Of a DNA stretch of 12,979 nucleotides, positions 1 to 7,755 are shown one piece after another (the first letter of the stretch is position 1; every line of letters begins with the position of its first letter). A program made the translations under genes and the position numbers. The notes below the pieces were generated by a model. That model was not told the DNA's origin, searched no databases, and saw only the letters and a program-made list of their open reading frames with translations. Where the stretch lies: assembly GCA_020442965.1 (NCBI GenBank), contig JAGRJB010000031.1, positions 1 to 12,979 of the forward strand. Direction: 5' to 3'. This DNA is from Pseudomonadales bacterium (GTDB taxonomy: Bacteria; Pseudomonadota; Gammaproteobacteria; Steroidobacterales; Steroidobacteraceae).

Positions 1-91
1 GGCGGGCCAGTTTGCGGTACGCACGCTTCAGTTCAGCGGCAGTGGCATTGCGCTCGACCCCGAGAATCTTGTAATAGTCTTTGAATTCCAT
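1..91 (-). CDS. cbpA: DnaJ/CbpA-type J-domain co-chaperone, N-terminal fragment
   Basis: Only the first 30 codons are in the window; the gene continues off the left edge. The translation opens MEFKDYYKILGVERNATAAE and continues with a K-RAYRKLAR helix. This is the first helix, loop and start of helix II of a J domain, which stimulates Hsp70 (DnaK) ATPase activity. The HPD motif would lie just beyond the edge and cannot be seen. The MEFKDYY opening resembles CbpA (curved DNA-binding protein A) more than classical DnaJ, but the C-terminal domains that would settle it are missing. The ATG at 91 is chosen because the family normally starts a few residues before the DYY motif. It is transcribed divergently from the nnrS-like gene, sharing a 98-bp spacer. 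Confidence 0.8.
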   Translation of the reverse strand, partial: MEFKDYYKILGVERNATAAELKRAYRKLAR

Positions 92-129
92 TGGTGCGGA
101 ATTCTACACGTTGGTCGCTAAGGCCGGCA

Positions 130-140
130 CAGGTGACCTG
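130..140. promoter_or_regulatory. Perfect short palindrome in the cbpA/nnrS divergent spacer
   Basis: CAGGTGACCTG consists of two 5-bp arms around a central G, in the 98-bp region between the two divergent starts. It could be a half-site pair for a regulator of either gene. I see no FNR-, NnrR- or NsrR-like box in this spacer, and an 11-nt palindrome can arise by chance, so this is only a candidate. A TAGAAT hexamer on the minus strand (101-106) resembles a -10 element but sits only about 10 nt from the cbpA ATG and has no recognisable -35. Confidence 0.15.
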
Positions 141-189
141 CGGCAAGTACGTATCGAAGCATTCTCATCCCCCAATCAGGGTTAAGCCT

Positions 190-1371
190 ATGAAAACAAT
201 CACTGCGGCCACGGTCTTCTCCTACGGCTTTCGGCCATTCTTCCTCGCGGCGGGCGTCTTCGCCGCGCTAACAATCCCGGCGTGGATAGTCATTCTGGAC
301 GCGGGCTGGCAACCGCTAGGCGACCTGCCGCCGCAACTGTGGCACGGCCACGAAATGGTATTCGGATTCGTCGCCGCCGCGATTGGCGGATTCCTTTTGA
401 CCGCCGTCCCGAGCTGGACCGGCTCGCGAGGATTTGCAGGGCTGCCACTCGTGCTTGCCACGGCGGCTTGGCTCGTTGGACGCGTGGCATTCGCGATCGA
501 ACCGGTCTTGCCGTTACCGCTGACCGTGCTGGCGGAGCTCGCTTATATTCCAATACTGATTGCGCTGATCGCGCCACCCATTCTGCGTGAACGCAATCGG
601 AACATGGCGATGATCGGTGTGCTCACATTGTTGTGGCTGACCGATGCCGCATTCATGTTCGCGTTGTATCGCGGCGATCCGTTACTCGCTTCCAAGTCTC
701 TCGGCGTTGCCATCAATATCGTGTTGCTGCTGATCACCATCATCGGCGGGCGCATCGTGCCGGCGTTTACGGCCAACGGCTTGCGACAGGCAGGCCAGAC
801 CGTCACGCTACGCAACTACGCGCTCGTCGAGCGTGCGCTACCCATCGTGATGCTCGCCGTGATCGTAGTCGATGCCGTGGTACCCGGCGGAACCTGGGCG
901 GTCGCGGTGGCAGCGCTAGCGGCCCTGCTGCACGCGATACGGCTATCGGGATGGCGCAGCTTGCGGGTGACGGGCAAACCGATACTGTGGGTGCTGCATC
1001 TCGCCTACGTGTGGCTGCCCATCGGGTTCGCCCTGAAGGCCGTTTACCTCGCGGCAGGCAGCCCGTGGGCACAATGGTGGCAGCACGCGTTCGGCATCGG
1101 CGTGTTTGCGCTGATGATTCTCGCCGTCACGACACGCGCCTCGTTAGGCCACACGGGACGTCCGCTGAATGTGCATCCGACCATACCGATCGCCTATCTT
1201 CTGGTCGCACTAGCCGCGCTGACTCGCATCGCCGGGCCTTCCATCTGGCCTGCTCACTACCTCGGCGTGCTGACCGCAACGGCCACGATGTGGACCACGG
1301 CATTTCTGATCTTCGTGGCGATCTACGGACCTATCCTGACGCGACCGCGACTCGACGGCAAGCGCGGCTGA
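190..1371 (+). CDS. nnrS: NnrS family haem/copper membrane protein
   Basis: This is a 393-residue, strongly hydrophobic protein of about twelve membrane segments. Family marks are FSYGFRPFFLAAG at residues 9-21, LWHGHEMVFGF at 50-60 (His52 and His54 are candidate metal ligands), GGRIVPAFTANGL at 186-198, and a C-terminal HAFGIGVFALMILA...SLGHTGRPL block at about 299-326. NnrS proteins are inner-membrane haem- and copper-containing proteins linked to nitric oxide tolerance in denitrifiers and pathogens; their exact biochemistry is unsettled. I start at ATG 190, where the conserved N-terminus begins and AGGG lies 8 nt upstream. An in-frame TTG at 91 would add 33 unconserved residues and overlap the divergent cbpA start codon. 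The gene converges on the F420 operon, with a 64-bp gap between the two stop codons. Confidence 0.92.
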   Translation: MKTITAATVFSYGFRPFFLAAGVFAALTIPAWIVILDAGWQPLGDLPPQLWHGHEMVFGFVAAAIGGFLLTAVPSWTGSRGFAGLPLVLATAAWLVGRVAFAIEPVLPLPLTVLAELAYIPILIALIAPPILRERNRNMAMIGVLTLLWLTDAAFMFALYRGDPLLASKSLGVAINIVLLLITIIGGRIVPAFTANGLRQAGQTVTLRNYALVERALPIVMLAVIVVDAVVPGGTWAVAVAALAALLHAIRLSGWRSLRVTGKPILWVLHLAYVWLPIGFALKAVYLAAGSPWAQWWQHAFGIGVFALMILAVTTRASLGHTGRPLNVHPTIPIAYLLVALAALTRIAGPSIWPAHYLGVLTATATMWTTAFLIFVAIYGPILTRPRLDGKRG

Positions 1372-1408
1372 CCAGCCGCGCGATCGCCCGCACAGTTGCG
1401 CATCAGAC

Positions 1409-1428
1409 CGCTCTCGGCCTCGAGAGCG
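1409..1428. terminator. Hairpin between convergent nnrS and the SDR gene
   Basis: There is a perfect 8-bp stem CGCTCTCG/CGAGAGCG with a GCCT loop in the 64-bp gap between two genes that end facing each other. The position fits a shared bidirectional terminator. Neither strand has a convincing T run after the stem, so intrinsic termination is not shown; it may instead stabilise the 3' ends of both mRNAs. Confidence 0.4.
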
Positions 1429-1435
1429 TGCGGCG

Positions 1436-2287
1436 CTATTTCGCAGTGAACAATTGCCAGAGCATACGCCGATCGGAGTCGTAAGCCGTGTAGGTCTTGC
1501 CGACGGTGGTCGAATCGTGCAACGCCGCCACGGTGAGGCGCGCGAGATCCGAACGCGATATGAAGCTGAACGCGAGTGGATCTTCCACCAGTACCGCGTT
1601 CGCGGTGGCCGGCTGCTTGCCCAGGCCGCCAGGGCGAATGATGGTGTACTGCAAGCCGCTGCCGCGCAGATGGTCCTCTGCCATGGTCTTGAGCGGCACC
1701 ACCGCGCTATGCGCCTTCCGGGCCGCGAGCGGGGTAGCTTCGGCCGAGTCGCCGGCGCCGACCACGGAAACGAGGATAAAGCGTGCGATCTTGTGCTTGC
1801 GCGCTGCCTCGATCACGTTGCGATTGCCGATGAAATCGGGTCGTTTGTCAGGATCCATCCGCGGCGGACCCTTGATCATCGCCTTGATCGGGTTCATGCG
1901 CTCGGGCAGATCGGTCGCAGACGTGCCCAGTGCCGAGATGATCGCATCGACGGGCCTGGCGCCGACCGCCGTCATCACCTGCTCCGCATCGAGCGCGTCC
2001 GCGACGACCTTGTCGGCGCCGAGCCCGTCGATCACCGCAGTATCCGAACTCGCGCGTGCCATCGCGACGACGTTGTCGCCACGCTCGCGCAACACGCTCA
2101 CGAGTTCACGGCCCAAAGCACCGGTCGCGCCAATGACCATGACCGTACGCGGCGTTGCATCGGGAGCCAGCCGGGCGATCGATGCCGCCGGTGGCGAATG
2201 ATAGCCGCTCATCGCCAGTATGTAGCCGACGAAGAATAGCGCTAACAATCCGAACAGCCACCTCGCGAGCGACCATAGAATCCCCAT
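1436..2287 (-). CDS. Membrane-anchored atypical SDR / NAD(P)-binding Rossmann protein, last gene of the F420 operon
   Basis: The 283-residue protein has one N-terminal hydrophobic segment (about residues 5-26), a short linker, and then a Rossmann fold beginning VMVIGATGALGRELV with the glycine-rich GATGALG at 53-59. DFIGNRNVIEAA at 151-162 and SGLQYTIIRPGGLG at 210-223 are typical of atypical or extended SDRs of the NAD(P)H-binding class. The classical YxxxK pair is incomplete: Lys200 is present, but the tyrosine position (196) is Val, so ordinary SDR dehydrogenase chemistry is doubtful. The ATG lies 3 nt after the fbiC stop, with GGAG inside the end of fbiC as ribosome binding site, so it is almost certainly co-transcribed. 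The substrate is unknown. Roles in F420 metabolism or as a membrane-tethered oxidoreductase are inference from context. Confidence 0.8.
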   Translation of the reverse strand: MGILWSLARWLFGLLALFFVGYILAMSGYHSPPAASIARLAPDATPRTVMVIGATGALGRELVSVLRERGDNVVAMARASSDTAVIDGLGADKVVADALDAEQVMTAVGARPVDAIISALGTSATDLPERMNPIKAMIKGPPRMDPDKRPDFIGNRNVIEAARKHKIARFILVSVVGAGDSAEATPLAARKAHSAVVPLKTMAEDHLRGSGLQYTIIRPGGLGKQPATANAVLVEDPLAFSFISRSDLARLTVAALHDSTTVGKTYTAYDSDRRMLWQLFTAK

Positions 2288-2290
2288 TTT

Positions 2291-4675
2291 CTATCTCCGA
2301 AGAGCTGCGTTTGAGCAGTGGCCGCGGGCAGCAGCGCGTGCCGGCGGCTGATCCTCGGTCCACAACCACCCCGGCGTGCCATATAGCGTCGTTCGCTGCC
2401 GCGCGATGCGCCGCCGACGCGTGATCAGCGCGCGCAGATCCCGTTCGTCCAGCAATTGCCCGTGCACCGCACCTGCGGCGCGGGAAATGGATTCGTCCAT
2501 CAGCACACCGCCCAGGTCGTTGACGCCCGCGTCCAGCAGAGCCGCTGCACCGGCGGGCCCGAGCTTGACCCACGACGCCTGGATGTTGCGAATCGCCGGG
2601 TATAGCGCAATGCGCGCGACAGCATGCATCAACAACGCCTCGCGCCACGTGGGCCCGGGGCGCGTGCGGCCACGCCGCGCCATTGGCGCTTCACGATACA
2701 CGAACGGCAGCGGCACGAACTCGGTGATGCCCCCGGTGCGCAACTGCAGGTCGCGCAACGCGGCCAGGTGCCGCGCCCAGGCAGTCGGTGTCTCGAGATG
2801 ACCAAACATGATGGTCGACGTGGTTCTAAGGCCAGCCTGGTGTGCCGCCGCCACGACGGCTAACCACTCGGCCGTCGTTAGCTTGTCCGGACAGATCTGT
2901 GCACGAACTTCGTCGTCGAGAATCTCCGCGGCGGTGCCCGGCAGACTGCCGAGCCCTGCGCGACGCAGGCGGTGCAAGAATTCGGACACATCGATCCCGA
3001 GCGAACGCGCGCCATGCAACACTTCGAGCGGCGAGAAAGCATGCACGTGCATCTCCGGCACGGCGCGCTTCACGCTGCGCAGCAGTTCCAGATAGGTCTC
3101 GCCGGTGTAGCTCGGATGAATGCCGCCCTGCATGCACACTTCCGTGGCACCGCGATTCCACGCCTCGCGCGCGCGATCAGCGACCTCGCTGTAGTCGAGA
3201 TGATAGGCCGGCCCACGCAATGACTGCGCCGATCTGCCCTTCGAGAACGCACAGAAGCCGCAGCGGAAAGTACAAATATTGGTGTAATTGATATTGCGGT
3301 TGATCGCGTAGGTCACAACATTGCCGCAAGCCAGGCGTCGCAATCGATCCGCGGCCCGCACGACGTCACGAACCTCGGCGCCGCGCGCCGCGAACAATCG
3401 AACGATCTCATCCAGCGCCGGTGGCCGTCCATCCGTGGCACGCCCCAGAATCCGTACCACATCGTCGCGCGATCTGGAAGTTCGCGCAGCCCGTTTGGCG
3501 ACCACCGGCAAATCGCCGCGCTCCACTCCGAGCCAATCGTGTTTGAGCGGCGGCTCGCCCGATTCGCCGGCGATCCAGTTGTCGGTTCGCGCATAGCCGT
3601 CGGCATCCGCCAACCGCAACACGGCGGGCGCGATGCCCGGGTCGAGCCAGATGGCCCTCGCGGCAATGAACTTCGGATAAATCGTGAGCCGCGGCACCAG
3701 GACGCGCCCGTGCGACGCGAGTTCACGCGCCAGACGCGGCAGTTCTGGCCACGGAGATTCTGGGTTCACATGATCGGGAGTCACGGGGGAGATGCCGCCG
3801 AGATCGTTGATGCCCGCCTCCAGGAGCCCGCCGATGTCGCTCGCATTGAGGTTGGGCGGGGCCTGAATGCTCACTTCTCGCGAGAAGACAAGACGTGCCG
3901 CCGCGATGGTCCACTGCAATTCTGTTAGCGTGGCGCGCGCGACACCCCGCATGAGCGTCGCCGCCTTCGGCACGAAATTCTGGATGATCAGCTCCTGCAG
4001 ATGCCCGTGCTGATCATGTATTGTGCGGAGCTCACGCAGCGCTGCGAGTCGCTCCGCGCGCGTGTCGCCGATACCTACTAACAGGCCGGTCGTCGTCGGA
4101 ATGCGCGCCGCGCCGGCTGCGGCGAGCGAGCCGAGGCGTACAGCCGGGATCTTGTCGGGCGAACCGAAGTGTGGACCACCGCGCTCGCAAAGCCGCTCCG
4201 CCCCAGACTCCAGCATCAGGCCCATCGACGCGGCGTACGGGCGCAGCTCGCGATATTCTTCGAGCGATAGCACCCCCGCATTGATGTGCGGCAGCAGCCG
4301 TGTATTCTCGCGCACCGCACGCGCGGCAGCCGCGAGGTACGCGACGGTCGAATCGAATCCGCGTGCGCTCAGCCAGTCGCGCGCAACGCGATAGCGCGCC
4401 TCCGGACGATCACCCAAGGTGAACAGTGCCTCCCGACACGCGGCCGCTTCACCCGCGCGCGCGATCCTGACGACCTCGTCGATCTCGAGATAGGGGCTCG
4501 CAAGCTTCGCGGGCGTCGTCGCAAAAGTGCAGTAGTGACAAACATCGCGGCACAATCGCGTTAGCGGCACGAACACTTTGGGGGAGTATGTAATGACCCT
4601 CCCATAGGCCGCATCACGCCGCTCGCGGGCAGCGGCCATCAAATCGGTCAGTGGCAACGACATTAGATCGGTCAT
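2291..4675 (-). CDS. fbiC: FbiC: fused CofG-CofH FO synthase (two radical SAM domains)
   Basis: The 794-residue protein makes FO (7,8-didemethyl-8-hydroxy-5-deazariboflavin), the chromophore of coenzyme F420, from tyrosine and 5-amino-6-ribitylamino-uracil. It has two radical S-adenosylmethionine domains, each with a CX3CX2C [4Fe-4S] motif. The N-terminal CofG half has Cys42, Cys46 and Cys49 and the typical NDLGGISPVTPDHVNPE stretch at about 290-306. The C-terminal CofH half has Cys468, Cys472 and Cys475 (CTFRCGFC), MQGGIHPSYTG and VPLPFVYREAP. Both Cys triads are intact, so both halves should be active. Fusion of the two proteins is standard in actinobacteria, whereas archaea keep them separate; it is slightly shorter than the roughly 856-residue mycobacterial protein. 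The ATG overlaps the cofC stop by 4 nt (ATGA), implying translational coupling. Confidence 0.97.
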   Translation of the reverse strand: MTDLMSLPLTDLMAAARERRDAAYGRVITYSPKVFVPLTRLCRDVCHYCTFATTPAKLASPYLEIDEVVRIARAGEAAACREALFTLGDRPEARYRVARDWLSARGFDSTVAYLAAAARAVRENTRLLPHINAGVLSLEEYRELRPYAASMGLMLESGAERLCERGGPHFGSPDKIPAVRLGSLAAAGAARIPTTTGLLVGIGDTRAERLAALRELRTIHDQHGHLQELIIQNFVPKAATLMRGVARATLTELQWTIAAARLVFSREVSIQAPPNLNASDIGGLLEAGINDLGGISPVTPDHVNPESPWPELPRLARELASHGRVLVPRLTIYPKFIAARAIWLDPGIAPAVLRLADADGYARTDNWIAGESGEPPLKHDWLGVERGDLPVVAKRAARTSRSRDDVVRILGRATDGRPPALDEIVRLFAARGAEVRDVVRAADRLRRLACGNVVTYAINRNINYTNICTFRCGFCAFSKGRSAQSLRGPAYHLDYSEVADRAREAWNRGATEVCMQGGIHPSYTGETYLELLRSVKRAVPEMHVHAFSPLEVLHGARSLGIDVSEFLHRLRRAGLGSLPGTAAEILDDEVRAQICPDKLTTAEWLAVVAAAHQAGLRTTSTIMFGHLETPTAWARHLAALRDLQLRTGGITEFVPLPFVYREAPMARRGRTRPGPTWREALLMHAVARIALYPAIRNIQASWVKLGPAGAAALLDAGVNDLGGVLMDESISRAAGAVHGQLLDERDLRALITRRRRIARQRTTLYGTPGWLWTEDQPPARAAARGHCSNAALRR

Positions 4676-5316
4676 GACGACAGAGTGCCGAGTGCGGCGC
4701 GATTCGGCAATCCCGCGAGATCGACCGGCAAGTCGAGATCGAGCGCCAACGCATCGATCGCCGCAACTCGAGCGTCGACACCCGCCGCCGCCAGGCGCTC
4801 AACATGTCGCAATGCGCTGTCGGCGCCAAAGCGCAGGTTGATCCGGCGCGGCAAGGGCATACAAAACGCGTTCGTGCCGCCGTCACGTAGCGCGGCGACA
4901 AAGACCGCGACCTCGCCCTGGTCGGCGACTAGTTGGCACAGCGACTCCGTATCGACCCGCGGCAAATCGCTCGCCACGAAGCAAACCGCTCGCGCCCCCC
5001 GTTCAGCCACCGTGTCGAGTGCGGCATCGATAGCCGCGTCAAACGTTGCGTTCGGTGCATCGCGCAACAACTCGACGTCATAGCGCGCCGCCCAGTCGGG
5101 CCCACTCGCATCTGGTGTTAGTAAGTATATGTCATCGAAGGCCGCGCACCCCAGGCAGGACTCCAGGGCCCTTGCCAATAAGCTCTGCGATAGCGCCTGG
5201 CGTTCAGCAGGCGACAGCGCTTCGCCGAGCCTTGACTTGGCAGCGACGAAGCTCTTGGCCGGAACGAGTGCAACCATCGGACCCGTGCGCCGCAGCGCAG
5301 GCGCTGCACCGCTCAT
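4672..5316 (-). CDS. cofC: CofC/FbiD: guanylyltransferase for the phospho-acid of F420
   Basis: This 214-residue protein uses GTP to activate a phosphorylated three-carbon acid (2-phospho-L-lactate in archaea, phosphoenolpyruvate in mycobacteria, 3-phosphoglycerate in some proteobacteria) for transfer to FO. The nucleotidyltransferase signature VPAKSFVAAKSRL is at 18-30, with ASDLPRV (metal and nucleotide binding) at 115-121. The family-typical DGGTNAFCMPLP runs from 145, followed by RFGADSALRH. Length matches the family. ATG 5316 overlaps the cofD stop by 4 nt. Met14 is an alternative start closer to where many homologues begin (MVALVPAKS), but the overlap favours the longer form. Which phospho-acid it uses cannot be read with confidence from the sequence. 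Confidence 0.95.
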   Translation of the reverse strand: MSGAAPALRRTGPMVALVPAKSFVAAKSRLGEALSPAERQALSQSLLARALESCLGCAAFDDIYLLTPDASGPDWAARYDVELLRDAPNATFDAAIDAALDTVAERGARAVCFVASDLPRVDTESLCQLVADQGEVAVFVAALRDGGTNAFCMPLPRRINLRFGADSALRHVERLAAAGVDARVAAIDALALDLDLPVDLAGLPNRAALGTLSS

Positions 5317-6296
5317 GCGCGCCGACTCGCGAGCGAGCGCGCGCGCAGACCCCGCGCGAAATCCAGTACGGTCCGCGCCAATCCGCCGCGATCATCGTCA
5401 TTTCGCATGACGGTCTGTGTTACGTGTACTGCCAGACCGAGCTGTTCGATTTCATTGGCATACTTGGCATCCTGCGAGTCAATTACCAGGGCATCGAGCA
5501 ACTCGCCGTAATGCCGCGCGATCGAGACCGGGTTCACCGCAAGTCCAAACTCGCGCAGCATTTTGGCGGCACAGCCTTTCAAGGCATCGCCGGCGACGAT
5601 GGGCGAGACCGCGACGACTGGTGCGCGACGCTCGCGAACTCGACTGTGCCAATCGGGAACCGCCAAAATCGGATCGATACTGAGATACGGATTGGATGGG
5701 CAAATCACGATTGCATCCAACTGCGGCTCGATTGCGGGCCATGCCAGCGAAGCCCTGGCGGCGGCAGCACCGACATAGCGCAAATCGTGCACGAGAGGTG
5801 CGGCGCGGCGACGCACAAAGTAGTCCTGGAAGTCGAGCCAGCCTTCTGCCGTGCGCAGCTGCGTTCGGACGGGCTCATCGCACATCGGCACGATCGAGTG
5901 GCGGACCCCGTGCGCGCGCCCGAGCCGCGCCGTCACCTCGCTCAAGGATAGACCGGAGCGCAACCAGGCGCTGCGCTGGACATGCTGAGCCAGGTCGCGA
6001 TCGCCCAACTGAAACCAGGACTCGCCATCCATGGCCCGCAGTGCATCCAGGAAATTCCAGGTCTCGTCGGCGCGTCCCCAGCCGCGCGCATCATCGGCCA
6101 ATCCAGCGACCGCGTAGAGTACCGAATCGAGGTCAGGACAGACCGTCAGGCCCAAATGCTCGAAATCGTCCCCCGTGTTGCAAACGACAATCAACTCATC
6201 GACGCTCAGTTCACGGGTCAGACCGCGCGCCAGCTTGGCGCCCCCCACGCCCCCCGACAGCGCGAGGATGCGGGGTTTCCTGGGCAGTGCGTTCAA
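5313..6296 (-). CDS. cofD: CofD/FbiA: phospholactate (or analogue) transferase to FO
   Basis: The 327-residue enzyme transfers the GDP-activated three-carbon phospho-acid from the CofC product to FO, giving F420-0 or a dehydro or glycerate analogue. The N-terminal LSGGVGGAKLARGL (13-26) is the family nucleotide-binding loop; TGDDFEHLGL (41-50), CPDLDSVLYAVAGL (53-66) and CPSNPYLSIDPIL further on are the other hallmarks. The start must be just before the glycine loop. No ATG is available there, and the TTG at 6296 forms a TTGA overlap with the cofE stop, so I take TTG as the real start; it may lower translation relative to neighbours. A 4-nt ATGA overlap links its end to cofC. Confidence 0.95.
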   Translation of the reverse strand: MNALPRKPRILALSGGVGGAKLARGLTRELSVDELIVVCNTGDDFEHLGLTVCPDLDSVLYAVAGLADDARGWGRADETWNFLDALRAMDGESWFQLGDRDLAQHVQRSAWLRSGLSLSEVTARLGRAHGVRHSIVPMCDEPVRTQLRTAEGWLDFQDYFVRRRAAPLVHDLRYVGAAAARASLAWPAIEPQLDAIVICPSNPYLSIDPILAVPDWHSRVRERRAPVVAVSPIVAGDALKGCAAKMLREFGLAVNPVSIARHYGELLDALVIDSQDAKYANEIEQLGLAVHVTQTVMRNDDDRGGLARTVLDFARGLRARSLASRRA

Positions 6297-7072
6297 CGAA
6301 ACATGTCCTCGGTCTCAGCGCGCTGCAAGACGGCCGCACCCTCACCATCATCCTGCATCACCGGGTGGCCGCGTACGACCACCACCGGCCGGCGCTCGCC
6401 TGCCTGCCCCATCAGCATCGAGGCGCCGGCTGCTAACTCATCGATACTACCGACCTCGGTCGATCGCAAGCGGCGACCAAAAATGTCGGGCTGGCCGCGC
6501 AAATCCGTGAGCGCCGTGAGTCCGGCCGCACCGAGCGCCTGCCCGATCGTGCCGCGCCGCCAGGCCCGACCGATGCTGTCGATGATCAGCACGCCCGGCG
6601 CAACACCGAGTTGGACGCGCAACTTGGCGCGCAGTTCGCGTGCCGAGAGATCGCAATTCACGGGCAGCAGCAAGGCGCGATTTTCCGGGTCGTCCGGCGC
6701 AACGTTTGATTGATCGATTCCGGCATTGGCCAGAATGAAGCCATTGCGGTGCTCGACGATCAAGACCTCGCGACCCACTCGCAGCACGCATTTCGACTCC
6801 TCGAGTATCAGCTGCACCAGCCGCGGATCCTTGCCGGTGCGAGCGGCCAGAATCGTCGCCTTGCGCGATACCTTGACGTTTGCCAGCGCGACGATTCGCC
6901 CCTCCGCTTTCGAGACGATCTTCTGCGCAATCACGATCACATCCTGCGCGGTGATCACTAACGACTCACGCAGGAGAGCCGCCGCGATGACCGCCGCGAG
7001 ATCATCGCCCGGCTGAATGAGCGGCAGGGACGCGAGCGCAGTCAACGATAGAGAGTGCGGCGTACTATCCAT
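6293..7072 (-). CDS. cofE: CofE: coenzyme F420-0:L-glutamate ligase
   Basis: The 259-residue ligase uses GTP to add gamma-linked glutamates to F420-0, trapping the cofactor in the cell. Conserved features are QKIVSKAEGR at 50-59, GFILANAGIDQSNV at 111-124 and IDSIGRAWRRGTIG at 164-177. The last usually reads DSFGRPWR in relatives, so there is a mild substitution. It is the stand-alone, archaeal-like length. The C-terminal flavin (nitroreductase-like) domain found in mycobacterial FbiB, which reduces dehydro-F420-0, is absent. A ribosome binding site GAGGG precedes the ATG, 15 nt after the fno stop. The stop overlaps the cofD TTG start by 4 nt. Confidence 0.95.
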   Translation of the reverse strand: MDSTPHSLSLTALASLPLIQPGDDLAAVIAAALLRESLVITAQDVIVIAQKIVSKAEGRIVALANVKVSRKATILAARTGKDPRLVQLILEESKCVLRVGREVLIVEHRNGFILANAGIDQSNVAPDDPENRALLLPVNCDLSARELRAKLRVQLGVAPGVLIIDSIGRAWRRGTIGQALGAAGLTALTDLRGQPDIFGRRLRSTEVGSIDELAAGASMLMGQAGERRPVVVVRGHPVMQDDGEGAAVLQRAETEDMFR

Positions 7073-7087
7073 GACGCCCTCGCCACC

Positions 7088-7753
7088 TCAAACAGGGCGG
7101 GGTTCGCCCGTGATGCGGATGCCAGCACCATCGATGCCATAGCGCTTGTTGATCCCGATCAGAATGGACGTCAGCGCTTCCGCCGCTGCGGAGTTCGCCA
7201 ACGGCCCGGCGTGCCAGGCGCGCAGCCCTCCGGCCTGCAGCAGATCGATGATGACCTGACGATCGACCTCTTTATCGCCGGTGACGAGGACGTCGCAGTC
7301 GGGAACCGTACCAGCCGCCAAATGCGTGGCTGCAATGTTGTGCAATGCGGCCACGACTCGCACGCCGTCGCCCAACAATTGCTGTGCTTCCACCGCCGCG
7401 CAGCCCGCGGCCGGCAGCTGTACCCGCAGGACTTTGGGTGGCCGCAACGGCACGGTTGCATCGAGTACGAGCTTGCCCTGCACGACGTCACGCACAGCCT
7501 CCAGCGTTGTTTGGTGCGCCGTGTAGGGTACGGTCACCGCGACAATATCGGCTCTGGCAGCGGCGTTCGCTAACGACTCACCGCTGACACGACCCGGGAA
7601 GATCGCAGCCAGCTCGGCCGCGGTCCGTTGTGCGCGCTCAGCGGCGCGCGAACCGATGACCACGGCGACTCCCTGGCGCAGCAAAAATCGGGCGAGTGCG
7701 TTGCCAAGATCCCCCGTGCCGCCCAGCACGGCGACGGTCTTGCCAGCCGACAC
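7088..7753 (-). CDS. fno: NADPH-dependent F420 reductase (Fno/NpdG family)
   Basis: This 221-residue cytoplasmic enzyme exchanges hydride between NADP(H) and coenzyme F420. The Rossmann start VAVLGGTGDLGNALA has GGTGDLG at 11-17, and GSRAAERA at 34-41 supplies the Ser-Arg pair expected to bind the NADP 2'-phosphate. The C-terminal ANSAAAEALTSILIGINKRY and GIRITG match the end of Fno proteins, and the length is normal. The start is GTG at 7753, with GAGG 6 nt upstream inside the end of the LLM gene; the gap to that gene's stop is 2 nt. With no F420-dependent glucose-6-phosphate dehydrogenase visible, Fno is the probable route for making F420H2 here, although the reverse direction is possible. 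Confidence 0.93.
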   Translation of the reverse strand: MSAGKTVAVLGGTGDLGNALARFLLRQGVAVVIGSRAAERAQRTAAELAAIFPGRVSGESLANAAARADIVAVTVPYTAHQTTLEAVRDVVQGKLVLDATVPLRPPKVLRVQLPAAGCAAVEAQQLLGDGVRVVAALHNIAATHLAAGTVPDCDVLVTGDKEVDRQVIIDLLQAGGLRAWHAGPLANSAAAEALTSILIGINKRYGIDGAGIRITGEPRPV

Positions 7754-7755
7754 GC

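Noticed and set aside
91..189. N-terminal extension of NnrS from TTG 91
   Set aside because: The extra 33 residues are not hydrophobic or family-like and the start overlaps the divergent cbpA ATG; ATG 190 with AGGG upstream is better.
633..1484. 283-codon plus-strand open frame overlapping nnrS
   Set aside because: An Arg-rich out-of-frame reading of nnrS that runs into the end of the convergent SDR gene; no motif.
2106..2648. 180-codon minus-strand frame across the fbiC/SDR junction
   Set aside because: It overlaps both real genes out of frame. The in-frame fbiC stop, the GGAG and the SDR ATG form a normal junction.
2291..4675. Possible frameshift or inactive half in the fused FbiC
   Set aside because: The frame is open throughout and both CX3CX2C triads and downstream CofG and CofH motifs are present.
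5046..5951. 301-codon plus-strand open frame opposite cofC and cofD
   Set aside because: It spans the antisense of two well-supported overlapping genes; its Arg/Ala/His-rich product has no recognisable domain, as expected of a shadow frame in GC-rich DNA.
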